A stretch of 64,000 nucleotides of DNA from Nageia nagi (lineage: Eukaryota; Pinophyta): NCBI GenBank assembly GCA_050084985.1, contig JBITNC010000001.1:169074001-169138000 (forward strand). The letters run 5' to 3'. The position numbers and the translations under genes were made by a program. Each line of letters begins with the position of its first letter. Position 1 is the stretch's first letter. The notes below the pieces were generated by a model. The model was not told the DNA's origin, ran no database searches, and was given only the letters and a program-made list of their open reading frames with translations. Positions 1 to 11,099 of the stretch are shown here, in pieces.

Positions 1-1356
1 TCATTACTCTTAAATGCTATTCCAATTTTTTTTAGAAAAATGTGGCACATGGAGGATATTTTGGAGTATAATTTTTTTTCTCTAAGTATGGTAATTTACT
101 TAGGCAAAACTTTTTTAGTAAAAAATTTTGCTAAGGTAATCTAAGTATGCTATCTTTGAAGAATAAATATTTAAGTTAAGTATGCTATGCCTACTAATTT
201 TTTTTAGCATACAAGTTTTAGGGATAAAACCTTAAAAGGGGGAGAATTTAGTGCCTTTTTTGAAGTTATTAAATGTCAAGTTTGTTAATGCTTAACTTAT
301 GCATTTTTTAATTCTCTAAATGCTTAAACTAATGCTAAAGTAGGACTTAAGCATTGTCTATGAATTCATGATTTATGCCAAGTATGAATGGACTTATTCA
401 TTAAATGTTAAGTTATGAATAAACCCTAGGCATTCTTTGCTAAGTGATTTATGGCATTTCTTTTTACTAGTCATGAGTAGGACTTAGAACATTTAAAAAT
501 AATTCATGCTAAGTATAGAACTTATGCAATTTTTTTAAAATTTAATGAATGGATTAAATGCTAAGTAGGACTTAGCCTTTTTAAATTCATTAAAGTGTTG
601 AATGAATTTATGAACTTGAGCAAGTATGCAAAATGTAAAAATGTCCTTTAGAGGTTAGTACAAAACCCATTGGACTCTTATATTTCAAGTTCTTGTAGAT
701 GATGTATTTTTAATACTTTACTTTATATTTTTGCATAATTGCTTTATACTTACAAAACGTAAAATATTGAAAGTAACCCCTAAAATGAACACATCCGCAC
801 GTACTTTTCCACAACATGACTTGTTTGGGGAGCCACGAGGGGAGGACAGGGTAGACTAGAGCCTTTTTAGTCCGAAGAACCAAGTGGTGGTAAATCCATC
901 TTAATTGCCCCTAAGACCTCTGTTGGATTGGACATAACTCTATTAGGTGGACAGGCATGTGTGTAGTGATACCACATGTCCGCACGTCCATTCAGGGATT
1001 ATCCTGATAACCTAGGAGGAAAACTTGAAAACCTTAAACAAGATAATTAAAATGGTCGATCCAACATACGTTGGATCCTTGGAAAATAGTTGGTACTTCT
1101 CCTTGAGAGAGTATATTACTGACCAAGGTGAACTGGTTGAGGATTGGTAGTACTTGGGCTCCACTTTACGGGCATCCAGGTGAAGGCCTAATTCTATATA
1201 AGAAAACAACCTCAACTTTATCCTTCTACGAATCTTGCTGTATAAGTTTATAAGTTTGCACATGTGGGACATGTTTACTTATCAATGTTTGATTTGTATA
1301 GATGGTAAATTGTAGAAATTTATTCATTCTTCTTGCTTATTTACTTTTGTGTAGCA
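1..1356 (+). other. Long non-coding leader of Copia-1
   Basis: No coding potential is visible. Positions ~280-620 carry degenerate copies of a TGCTAAGTAGGACTTA-like motif. Positions ~781-1270 are clearly related to ~58378-58830 (shared stretches such as ACAACATGACTTGTTTG and TACGGGCAT..AGGTGAAGGCC), so this block is a conserved leader of the family and not unique DNA. The role of so long a leader is unknown. Confidence 0.6.
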
Positions 1357-2547
1357 ATGGTTGAAACCTTCATACCCAAGCATATACTCGATGGTTCCAA
1401 CTTCGGCATATGGGAACCTCGTATGAAAGCTGAGTTACAAGCAAGGAAGCTATGGCAGATAGTTAATGAAGACTTGGTCGCTCCTACAGATGAGAAGGCT
1501 CTTGAAATCTACAACTCAAAGAATGAGTTAGCAACTTCAATGATTTATCGTGCAGTTTTAGATGACGTACTTCTCATGATCTCTTCTTCAACATCAGCAA
1601 AGGAAGCTTGGGATAGGTTGAAGAAAATTTACCTTGGGTCAAAATTTTCAAGGAGGTTCACTATTTTACAAAATTTGTTGCAATATCGTTAAGGTGAAGA
1701 TGAAAGTGCTTCTATTTACTTGAACAAAATCATTGACCTCAGGACACAACTGGTTGGCTGTGGGTGCAACTGGATCAATGATGAGTTCATGGTCTTCATC
1801 ATTCTTCAAAGCCTTTCTACAAAGTTTAGTAACTTTGTCATGGTTATGGAAACTAGGCTCGATGATGAAGAAGATGTCATCTCTCTTGATAACCTTTCTA
1901 GACTACTTTTGAAGCATGAGGAAACTTTGAATAAGAAAATGTTGAACTTTTCTCCAAAGGATAATAACATTACTCTAGGAGCAACCAAAACTCCTTTCAA
2001 GAAGAAGTTCAATCATTATAAATTCAAAGATAACAAATCCTCATCTACCTTCAAGAAGCATGAGAAAAAGGGCAACAATAATGGTAACTTCAAGCAAAGG
2101 AATGACAAAGCTGGATCAAGCAATCCAAAACCTAAGGAAAAGTTTGATGGAAATTGTAACTTTTATGGCATATTTGGTTACAAAGAGTATGATTGTTGTA
2201 AAAAGAAATTTGCTGAAAAAGATAAGGGAAATGCAAATGTGAAAAATTTCAATAATAAAAAGAAGAACAAGCATGTTGCTACTGTTGCCTACTACTCAGT
2301 GACTCAAACTATTTCAAATGATTGGATTGTTGATTCAGGATGCACTAATCACATGTGTTATGAAAAGGATAAGTTTGAAAACTTTCATAAGTACAAGAAG
2401 GATGCAGTTGTGATAGGTGATAATTCAGTCCTTGATTTTCAAGGAATAGGGAGTGTGAAGATTCATGGAAAGGTTCTTGATGATGTCTTTTATGTGCCTA
2501 AACTAAGGATGAATTTTATCTTCATAATTCATATTATACTCATTTGA
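1357..2547 (+). pseudogene. Copia-1 gag and aspartic protease (broken)
   Basis: Gag encodes the capsid/nucleocapsid and the following domain the aspartic protease. The likely start is the ATG at 1357 (MVETFIPKHILDGSNFGIW), typical of Copia gag. A TAA at 1690-1692 interrupts the frame, and reading resumes directly after it. The zinc knuckle near 2150-2210 is degenerate (CNFYGIFGYKEYDC): the second cysteine and the histidine have become tyrosine. The intact knuckle is visible in Copia-2 (CNFCGIHGHK). The protease motif DWIVDSGCTNHM at ~2322-2357 is intact. The frame ends at 2547. This is an inactivated transposon gene, with no host role suggested. Confidence 0.85.
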
Positions 2548-2590
2548 GTTTACCTCACACTCCTGTTGTGTTAAGAAAGGACTTGCCACC

Positions 2591-3577
2591 TTGATGAAAG
2601 GATCAGTAAAGGATGACCTTTATATTATGGATCAAGTTCCTTCAAAGATGTGTCTTATTGCAAATGTTTGTTCAAAGGGTAATCTTTGGCATCAACGATT
2701 AGGGCACCTTAACCACAAGAGTATTCAAGATATGAAAAATCAAGAACTTGTGGAAGGTTTACCTAATATTTCACCCATAATTGGTCTCTGTGAAAGGTGC
2801 ATTCTAGGAAAGATGAATAGGTAAAAGTTTGAAAAAGATAAGGTAACTCAGGCTACTCGTCCTCTTTAGCTTGTGCATTCAGATTTGATGGGTCCATTTC
2901 AGACTAAGTCTCTAGGGGGAGCTTCTTATGTTCTGACCTTCATTAATGACTTTAGCAGGATGACATTTGGTTATCTACTTGAGCATAAGGATCAAACTTT
3001 TGACAGGTTTAAAGACTTCAAGGCTCTTGTTGAAAATCAAACTGATTTTAAGATCAAGATGCTAAGATCTGATAATGGGGGTGAGTATAATAGCAATGAG
3101 TTTAATGACTATTTTGTTAAACATGGGATCAAGTGGTAATTCACAATCCCTTACACCCCTCAACAAAATGGAGTTGCTGAAAGGAAGAATCGAACCATTA
3201 TGGAAATGGCAAGGTGCATGTTGGGTAACCTTCCTAGTTTCTTATGGGGTGAAGTTGTTCACACTGCTATTCACACCCTAAATAGGTGTCCTACTAAAGT
3301 AGTTGAAGGTAAAACTCTGTATGAAGCATGGACAGGAAAGAAACCTAACATCTCACACTTTAGGGTCTTCGGTTGTGATGCATTTGCCTTCATTACCTCA
3401 GAGAAAAGAAAGAAGTTAGATAAAAGATCAGAAAAATGCATCTTTGTGGGGTATGATAATCAGCATAGAGGTTACAGGCTCTACTCCTCATCCCATAAAA
3501 TAGTCTTTATTTCTAGGGATGTCAAGTTCAATGAACTTCCTAAGGATATGACTTCTCATGCTAAGGTGTCTGATTAG
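2591..3577 (+). pseudogene. Copia-1 integrase (broken)
   Basis: GAG-pre-integrase and rve integrase domains. The HHCC-type region is seen as WHQRLGHLNHKS followed by CERC at ~2688-2800. The catalytic core follows with HSDLMGP (first Asp, ~2880), RSDNGGEYN (second Asp, ~3066) and TPQQNGVAERKNRT (Glu, ~3157-3198). Stops at 2822-2824 and 2867-2869 and a TAA after IKW at 3137-3139 break it. The aligned Copia-2 codon at 2822-2824 is CAA, and the stop at 3137-3139 falls where the family has glutamine, so these look like C-to-T changes. The C-terminal GKKPNISHFRVFGCDAF block is well kept. Confidence 0.85.
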
Positions 3578-3729
3578 ATAATTCTTTGCCTGCACCTAAC
3601 TGGTTGGATGATAATGTAGGGAAGTCACCACAAGAGCAAAATTCTCTAGCTCAGAGAATTACAAGGAGTATGACCTTGAATAAATCTTTATTTGCCAAAA
3701 TTGATAATACGAATGAGCCATCAACCTTC

Positions 3730-5259
3730 AAAGAAGCTTCCAAATAAGAGTGTTGGATGGAAGCTATGAAAGTTGAGTATTAGGTGCTCATGAAAAATGA
3801 AACTTGGGATTTGGTTCCTTATCCCAATGAGAAAAATATGATTGGAAATAAATGGATATACAAGGTCAAGTACAATTCTGATGGAGAAATTGAAAAATAC
3901 AAAGCAAGGTTAGTAGCCAAAGGATTCGCTCAGAAATATGGTATTGATTATGAGGAAACCTTGCTCCTATGGCCAAGATGCCTACTGTCAAGATAATCCT
4001 TGCTCTTTCTGTAGCTCAAGGATGGAAAGTTTTTCAACTTGATGTCAAGAGTGCATTTCTCAATGGTGACTTGGATGTAGAAATCTACATGAATCAACTA
4101 GAAGGATTTATTCCAGAAGGTAAAGAGTCTTTTGTGTGCAAGCTAAAGAAGTATTTGTATGGACTTAAGCAAGCACCTAGAGCATGGTACAAGAAAATTT
4201 CAGGATTCTTTGCAGATATTGGTTTTTCCAAGTGCTTCTCTGACTCAGATCTCTATGTACTCAATCAAGGAAAAGACGTGGTCTTAATTCTCCTTTATGT
4301 GGATGATCTTCTCATAACTAGCAATAATATTGAAATCATCCAAGAGTGCATATCCAAACTGAAGGCAACATTTGAAATTATGATCTAGGTCTATTGCATT
4401 ACTATCTTGGGATGCAAGTATATCAACACAAAGATTATACTTATCTTAGTCAATCTAAGTATATATCAGACATCTTGCAAAAGTTTGGAATGGAGGAGTG
4501 TAGATATGATGCAATACCTATTTCTCCTGGAATTGTTGTATCTCTAAGCTCAGATTCTTAGTTGGCTGATGCTACAGCTTATAGGCAATTGATCAGTAGT
4601 CTTTTGTATCTGACTATCTCTCGACCTGATATTGCCTTTGCAGTGAATCTGATGGCACGATTCATGCAAAAACCATATGTTGAGCACCTCAATGCTATTA
4701 AGCAAATCTTGAGGTATGTGGCAGGGACAAAGGATCTTGCTCTTAAGTATTTCAAAGTGCCCTCGATTATTCTCTCTAGGTTCTTAGATTCTGATTATGG
4801 GGGAGATAGAGATGACAGAAAATCAACCTCTACATATGTGTTCAGCATTGGTTCAGGTGCTATCTCTTAGGCTTCCAAGAAGCAACCTACTGTGACTCTT
4901 TCTACTATCGAAGCCGAATATCGAGCCATGTCTGTTGCCGCCCAGGAAGCTATTTGGCTGAGGCATCTTCTGAACGAAATTAGGTATGAGCAAAATGGTC
5001 CATCTCTTATTTCTTCAGATAATCAATCCGCTATCTCTTTGGCTAAGAATCTTGTGTTCCATCAGAGAACCAAACATTGGAAATCCAAACCCATTTTATC
5101 AGGGAGAAGGTTCTAGATGACATCATACACTTAGAGTATTGTCCATCTACTATAAACTCCACTAATTTATTCACCAAGCCCCTTCCTGAAGCTCAGTTCA
5201 GCAAGCTTAGGGATTCTCTCGAGTTGGTGAAGTTGCCCTCAAGGGGGAGTGAAGTTTGA
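3730..5259 (+). pseudogene. Copia-1 reverse transcriptase and RNase H (broken)
   Basis: RT starts around [14 protein letters not shown] and [20 protein letters not shown], continues with the VFQLDVKSAFLNGDL block (~4030) and has the catalytic LLYVDDLLIT motif at ~4293-4322. RNase H follows (SRPDIAFAVN, DSDYGGDRDDRKSTS, TLSTIEAEYRAMS, SSDNQSAISLA). It ends in KLPSRGSEV at 5259, as Copia polyproteins commonly do just before the polypurine tract. Frameshifts near 3965 and 4383 and stops at 3781-3783, 4558-4560 and 4868-4870 make it a pseudogene. The last replaces the usual Trp of ISWASKKQP. Confidence 0.88.
5241..5250 (+). other. First polypurine tract of Copia-1
   Basis: AAGGGGGAGT overlaps the end of the pol frame. 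In most Copia elements this tract directly precedes the 3' LTR; here the LTR starts ~760 bp further on. The same placement occurs in Copia-2 (14007-14016) and, slightly changed, at 62613-62622. Confidence 0.5.
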
Positions 5260-5999
5260 ACTTTTGTTAGTGATGACAACTTCACCTCTAAGAGGTTCTT
5301 TTTTTTGTTATTATATAGTGTTGATTATGATATACCTCTGTGGTAAGTTTGCTCTATGTGAGGAACTTCTTGTACATTTTATACCTCCATGGTAAGTTTG
5401 CTCTGCATGAGAAACTTGTATAATTTTTTGAGAATATAATTGATCAATCAGTTTCATTGTTCAAGTATTCATATGAGAAGATCTGGTATGTGTCTTTAGG
5501 CATTGTACAGTTGTCTATATGTTATGCTCTATTAATAATCAACACATGTCTATATACAACAAGTGACTATGAGTGATGGCTTGGCATCTCTGTGATAACT
5601 TATAGTGCACCATTGATCAGTTATTTATAAGATGGCATTATTTGATTCTCTTATTAATAAAATGAATATATGATGCATCTAACTGATTTTGTTCATGAGT
5701 TGCTTATAGCATGCAGGATCTTCTTCAGAAATGCAGGTTACTCACCTTATGTAAGCAAGCTCATGGAGACTCACATGTCAGCTTAAAGTTGATTGACTAC
5801 TATGTATAGTGAAACCAGTTGTGGTTAATGATTGTATTGTAAACCATTTTGTCAAATGGTAATGTAGTGAGTCTCAAACTAGTTCTCAAAAAGATTCTCA
5901 AATATGTAAATATTCTCATCTCCGCTTGTATCTCTATGGAGGAGAACTCTCTCTTACTCTCTCTCTTCTCTCTTCTACGCTCTATCCCAATATTGCATT
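5260..5999 (+). other. Family-specific 3' non-coding region of Copia-1
   Basis: About 740 bp lies between the pol stop and the LTR-proximal polypurine tract, with no ORF. Homologous blocks follow pol in Copia-2 (~14020-14753) and lie at ~62620-63490 in the third element. Recognisable motifs are GTGATGACAACTTCAC, repeated 'GTGAGGAACT'-like phrases, ACTTATAGTGCACCATTGATCAG and a CT-rich tract just before the PPT. Conservation across copies shows that it belongs to the transposon. Confidence 0.6.
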
Positions 6000-6008
6000 A
6001 AGGGGGAG
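6000..6008 (+). other. LTR-adjacent polypurine tract of Copia-1
   Basis: AAGGGGGAG sits immediately before the TG that begins the 3' LTR, the expected place for plus-strand DNA priming. Confidence 0.75.
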
Positions 6009-6496
6009 TGTTAGAATTTGTAATGAAATATTGTGAATATCTAAACTCCTTGTAAATTCAATTAATCACTTAAAGGATATTTAGATACCTTAAGGGATTA
6101 ATTGAATTCTTTATTATGTGAACTTTGACCTTACCATGTGGTTAGTTGGTAGGTTAAAGTTAGGTAATATATTTATTGTAACCCTAACCTTACCCTTGGG
6201 TTAAAGGGAGGTTAGGGAGGTGCTCTCATGCTATAAATAGAGGGCTTCTCCTCTTGTAATATCACTTAGATTTTGAGTAAGATTACTCTACTAGTTTGTG
6301 TAGAAGAGAAAGGAATTGTAGTAAGAGGGTGCATAGTTTGAGAATTGAGATCTAGTTGTGGATGTACTCCCAAGGAGGGAGGAACCACTTATATGGTGTT
6401 ATCTTGTGTGAATGGTGTTATTAGCTTGTAGATGTTGAATGATTAAGTTTTCTATAGTCTTGGACCTTGAGGATTAGTGTAGACCTAATTCCATCA
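6009..6496 (+). repeat. 3' LTR of Copia-1 (488 bp)
   Basis: It begins TGTTAGAATTTGTAATG after a polypurine tract and ends TAATTCCATCA, giving TG...CA ends. Related LTRs are at 14763-15263, 56648-57107 and 63500-63898. A TATAAATAG promoter box at 6232-6240 is followed by GAGGGCTTCTCCTCTTG, and the same arrangement is seen in all four copies. Base changes between copies are mainly transitions. Confidence 0.8.
6232..6239 (+). promoter_or_regulatory. TATA box in Copia-1 LTR
   Basis: TATAAATA in the LTR. It is conserved at 14985-14992 and 63649-63656 and degraded to TATAAGCA at ~56812, so it is the likely core promoter of the family. Confidence 0.6.
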
Positions 6497-6996
6497 TGGT
6501 ATGCACCTTTGAATCCATCAAATGGCATTCTAAAACCACATTCAATCTCTTCATCGAGACCTAGCATGTGATGGATCCCTTTAGTGTGGCATCCACAAAT
6601 CTAGTAAAGTGTGGTTGTTCTATAATGATTTTGATATCAATATCCATCTCTACATAGTTGTGTGTCCTAATTGGCTCCTTGGAGACCAATGTTGAGCCCT
6701 CTTGGGCCTAGTTTTGTATCATTGCCAATATTTATCATTAATACAATTATGGTGCATTGGATCTCATTATTTGTCCTCTCTTATTGTGCATTTTACATGT
6801 TCATGCTTTCTTGAATGCAATGTTGAGCAATTTCAATGTATTTATGCTTATGTGGTGAGTCCTTGGTATTCCTAGCTCAGTATTGTATGCATTTGAGGCC
6901 CTAGATCAGTTTGTAGTATGCTTAGAAGCATTGTTTGATATTAATTTAATTATTGCTTGGCTAATTTCCATATTGAGTATAATTTGGGATTCTACA
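6497..6996 (+). repeat. Gypsy-1 5' LTR, 3' portion
   Basis: This ~500 bp matches 19143-19643 nearly end to end (shared GCACCTTTGAATCCATC, CATCTCTACATAGTT, GAGCCCTCTTGGGCC, AATTTGGGATTCTACA). It ends in CA and is followed one base later by a tRNA-Met-type primer-binding site. It is therefore the end of a 5' LTR whose beginning was cut off by Copia-1. Confidence 0.75.
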
Positions 6997-6997
6997 A

Positions 6998-7011
6998 TGG
7001 TATCAGAGTTG
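6998..7011 (+). other. Primer-binding site of Gypsy-1
   Basis: TGGTATCAGAGTTG lies one base after the LTR end. TGGTATCAGAG is complementary to the 3' end of plant initiator methionine tRNA, the common primer of plant LTR retrotransposons. Confidence 0.75.
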
Positions 7012-7084
7012 AGATCTTATCGCCTATGAAAATAAATTAAGCCAAATCTATAGTTAGAGTGAAGAAGTCAAAATTTGGAAAAGA

Positions 7085-10000
7085 AAGTGTTCCAAAAAAA
7101 TTGTTTTGCAAATTTTTGGGAAAAAATTTCCCCCAAAAAGGGAAAAAAAACTTTTTTTTTTTAAATTTTTTTTTATAAAAATAATTTTTTTTTAAAAAAA
7201 AAATTTTATTTTTTTTTTTTAATTTTTTTAAAAATTTAACAAAAAAAATTTTTTTAAATTTTTTTAAAATTTTAAAATTTTTTTAAAAATATTTTTTTTT
7301 TTTAATTTTTTAGGGTTTTTAATTTTATTTTTTTATATTTTTAAAATTTTTTATATTTTTTTAAATTTATTTTTATTTAATGGAATCCCGGGCCTTTAAA
7401 TTTTTTAAAAAATTTATAAATTTTTTTTTTTAAATTAAATTTTTTTTAAAATTTTTTAAATTTTTTTAAAAATTATTTTTTTTAATTTTTTAAATTATAA
7501 AATTTTTTTTTTTTAAATTTTTTTTTATTTATATAAAATTTAAAAATATTATAAATTATTTTTTTTAAATTTTTTTAAATTTTAAATTTTTTTTAATTAA
7601 ATTGTTTAAATTTTTTTTTGGATTATAAATAAAATTTAATTTTAGTTATTTTTAAATTTTTTTAAAAAAAAATTTTTTTTAATAAATTTTTTTCTTTATT
7701 TTAATTAAATTTTAAAATTTATAATTTAATTCCTTTATTTTTTAAAACAAATTCTTTTTTTTAGATTTTTAATTTTTTTTCTTATTTTTTTTTAATTTTC
7801 AAAAAAAACCAAACCAAAAAACCATTTTGAAAAAAGAAAAAAAAAAAAAAAAAAAATCCAAATTAATTCAAACAAAAAAAAACTAAAAAAATTTATTAAA
7901 AATTTTTTTCCCCAAACAAAAAAAAAAAAAAACAAAAAAAACCCAAAAAAAAAAGGTAAAAAAAAAAAAAACAAACAAAATAAAAAAAATTTGGAAACCA
8001 ATTTAAAAAAAAAAAAACAAAAATTAAAAAAAAAAAAAAAAAACCAAATTTAAAAAAAAAAAACAAAAAACCCCAAAAAAAAAAAAACCCCTTTAAAAAA
8101 AAAACCCAAAAAAAAATAAAAAACCCAAAAAAAAAAAAAAAAATTTTTAAAAAAACAAAAAAAAATTAAAAAAAAAACCCCCCCAAATTTTGGTTTTTAA
8201 AAAACCCAAAAAAAAAAAAATAAAAAAAAAAAAAAAGGGGGAAAAAAAAACCCCAAAAAAAAACCTAAAAAAAAAATCAAACCTCAAACCCCCCACCCCT
8301 TCCTTCAAAAAACCAAAAAAAAAACCGAAAAACCAAAAAGCCCCAAAAAAACCCAAAAATTTTTTGCCCTTGCGCCAACCTTGGTTTTCCCTTTGGGTGG
8401 GGGGAATTTTTAATTTCTTCTAAAAAATTCAAAAAAATTTTTTACCAACCCTTTACTTTCCCCCAAAGAGCCAAATTTTTAAGTTTAATATTTTTAAAAA
8501 GGGGGGAAGTTGAAACTTTAATGGTTTTAAATAAATTTTTTCCTCCTTCATCCAAAAACCTTTTTTAAGGTTTAAGAATTTAACCTCAACCTTATCTCCC
8601 CTTTAAAATTTTTATTTCAAACCCTTTTTACTTTTTTTAAAAAAGGGGCCAAAAGGGGTTTTTTCCTTTAAACCCCCCCTTGGGCTTCCCAAATTGGGGG
8701 GTTCTCAAATAATTTTTTGTTTTTCAAAACTTTCTCCCTTTTTTCTTTTGGGTCCCCAAAATTGGGAAAACTTTACTCGAGGGTTTTTTGGAATTTTTTT
8801 TTCTTTTTGGGCCCTTTAGCTTGGGATTTTAAGTTTCCTTTTTTTTTTTAAAATTTTACTTGGCCCGGGGGTTAAAACCCCTTAACAATTTTTTTTTTTT
8901 CCTTTTTTTTTAGATATCCAAGGCCCTTTTCTTCCCTTAAAGAGGTAAAAACTTTAAATAAATTTTTTTTTTTAACTTTATTTTGAATTAAAAATAAATT
9001 TAAATGGTGTTAATTTTAGGAAAAAGTTTTAAAATTTTTTTTTTTTAAAAAAAAAGGGGGGGGGGAAAAAAATAAATTTTTAGGTTCTTTTTTTTTTCCA
9101 AAAAAAATTTTTTTTTAATTTCAAAAAAACTTTAATTTGTGTCCAAAAAATTATTTTTTTTTTTTTTAAAAAAAACTTTTTTTTTTTTCCTTTTTTAATT
9201 TTTTTTTAAAAAAAAAATTTTAAAGGCCAAAAAAAAATTTAAATTTAATGGGAAATATTTTTTTTTTTTTTAATACTTAAAAATTTGGTTTTTTTTTTAA
9301 AGGAAGGGCCACCCCCAAACCCCCTTTTTTTAATTTTTAAAAAAGGGGGGAAAATTTTTTTTTTTGAAAATTTTTTCCCTTTTAACTTTTTTTGAACCTT
9401 TTATTCCCAGAAAAAAGTTTTTTATAAAGGGGGGGAACCCCCTTGGAATGTTTTCTCCCCCAAAAATTTCATAATTTTAAAATTTTAAAATTCCCCTTTT
9501 TTTAAAAGAAAATGATTTTTTTTTTCCCCCTTTTTGCCAAAATATGGAAATAAACCCTTTTTTTCTTTTATTTGCCCCTTTTTCCCTTGGGAAAATTTTT
9601 CAACTGGAATTTAAGCCCTGGGTTTTTCCCCTTTTAATGTTTGGGACTTTCAAAAAAATTTTTTGAAAATATTCAATTAAAATTTCCTTTTTTTATTGCC
9701 CTTGGTTCTTTCCCTTAAAATGCCAAAAATTTTAACTCAAATTAGGTTTTTTTGGTTTTTTTGGGGATTTTAAACTTTTTAAAAAAAGGGGGGGGGGGGG
9801 GTAATTTTTTTAGGTTCTTTTTTGGGAAATTATTTTTTTGGGTTTTCCCCTTAAAAAAACCTAATAAAAAACTTTGGAAAAAAATAATTAAATTTTAAAA
9901 ATTTGGCTTTAAAAAAATACCAATTTTAAACCTTGAAAAATAATTGGTTTTTTTTTTAAAGGGGGGGATTTAAAAATTTTTTTAAGGAAAAAAGGTTTTT

Positions 10001-10385
10001 TGAATTTTTTTTTAAATTTTTCCAATTTAGGGGCTTTAGAAATTTTTTAAAAAAGCCTTTTTAAATTTTTTGAAAATTTAAAAAAAATTTTTAAAATATC
10101 ATTTTTATATTTTTTTTAACCCTTTATGATTTTAAATATTTGGGAATAAATGAGTTTTAATTTTTGAAAAAATTTTCTTTTTAATAACCTTTTTTGGGAA
10201 TGGTTTTTTTTTTGGTTTAAACCCCTTTGCCCTTTTTTTTTATTAAATTAAATATATTTTCGTTTACCCTTTTTAATTCTAAACCCCCGAGGTAATTAAA
10301 AATTTTGATTAAAATTTGGGTTACCAAATAATCCCCCCAAAAATTTAAATTCCCTTTTGGAAAAATTTGGGGAAAGGAAACCCTT
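7085..10385. other. Homopolymer-string region, probably corrupted sequence
   Basis: About 3.3 kb consists almost wholly of runs of A, T, C or G of length 2-17. Part of it (~7790-8390) is almost only A and C on this strand. Normal sequence degrades gradually after ~7085 and recovers abruptly at ~10386 inside a Copia gag (codons for LKKIYLGSKFSRRFT). Lysine- or phenylalanine-rich frames here are artefacts of composition. By position it should contain the 5' internal part of Gypsy-1 and the 5' LTR, leader and gag start of Copia-2. No gene can be supported in it. Confidence 0.75.
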
Positions 10386-10977
10386 TTAAAACTATTGGGA
10401 TAAGCTCAAGAAAATTTACCTTGGATCTAAGTTTTCAAGAAGGTTCACTATTCTCTAAAAGTTGCTTCAATCTTGTCAAAGGGAAGAAGAAAATATTACA
10501 ATCTACTTGAACAAAATCATTAACCTTAGGACCCAACTTGTTGCTTGTGGGTGCAATTGGATCAACGATGAGTTCATGGTCTTCATCATCCTCCAAATCA
10601 TTTCTTCAAAGTTTAGTAACTTTGTGATTATAATTGAGACTAGGCTTGATGATGAAGAAGTCTTCTCCCTTGAGAATATTTCTAGGCTCCTTCTAAAGCA
10701 TGAGAAAACTCTTAACAAAAAGGTGTTGATCTCTTCTCCAAAAGATAATAATGTTGCTCTAGGAGCAACCAAAACTCCTTTCAAGAAGAAGTTCAATCAT
10801 CATAATAAATCTTATCCTTCTTCCTCCAAAAAGTTTGAGAAAAGGGGCAACAACAACAACAACAATAATTACTTCAAGCAAAGAGATGGAAAAACCAAGG
10901 CAAGTAAACCAAATCCCAAGGCCAAGTTCGATGAAAATTGTAACTTTTGTGGCATCCATGGTCATAAAAAAATATGA
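10386..10977 (+). pseudogene. Copia-2 gag (partial)
   Basis: The C-terminal part of Copia gag aligns with Copia-1 from LKKIYLGSKFSRRFTIL onward. It has LNKIINLRTQLVACGCNW and DDEEVFSLENISRLLLKHE, an asparagine-rich basic stretch, and a zinc knuckle CNFCGIHGHKK at ~10940-10970 with the CX2C and His of a CCHC motif intact. The frame shifts right after the knuckle, so the last Cys falls in another frame. A stop near 10455 breaks the start. Confidence 0.8.
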
Positions 10978-11099
10978 TTGCTACCAAAAGAAAAGAAAAT
11001 AAAAGAATAAAGGCAATGGAAATGTAAAGAAATTTCAAGGGAAAAAGAATATAAAAATTAGATTTATTGCTAGGCTCTACTCCATGACTTGTTCCTTCT

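Larger units (their letters stand above)
1..6496 (+). mobile_element. Copia-1: Ty1/Copia LTR retrotransposon, decayed, 5' end outside window
   Basis: A plus-strand Ty1/Copia element is read in the order gag, protease, integrase, RT, RNase H, 3' non-coding region and 3' LTR. The Copia order (integrase before RT) is directly visible. The 5' LTR and PBS are not in the window. The sequence up to 1356 matches the type of long leader also seen in the related element at 56648-63898. Several in-frame stops and at least two frameshifts make it non-functional. Its 3' LTR ends at 6496 next to sequence of a Gypsy LTR, so it appears to have inserted into that LTR. Confidence 0.9.

Noticed and set aside
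6497-6512. TGGTATGCACC directly after the Copia-1 LTR as a primer-binding site
   Set aside because: The following sequence continues as the Gypsy LTR segment shared with 19143-19643, so TGGTA is more likely flanking target sequence.
7792-8423. Open frames of ~70 residues made of Phe or Lys/Pro
   Set aside because: They come from homopolymer runs in the corrupted region and have no protein character.
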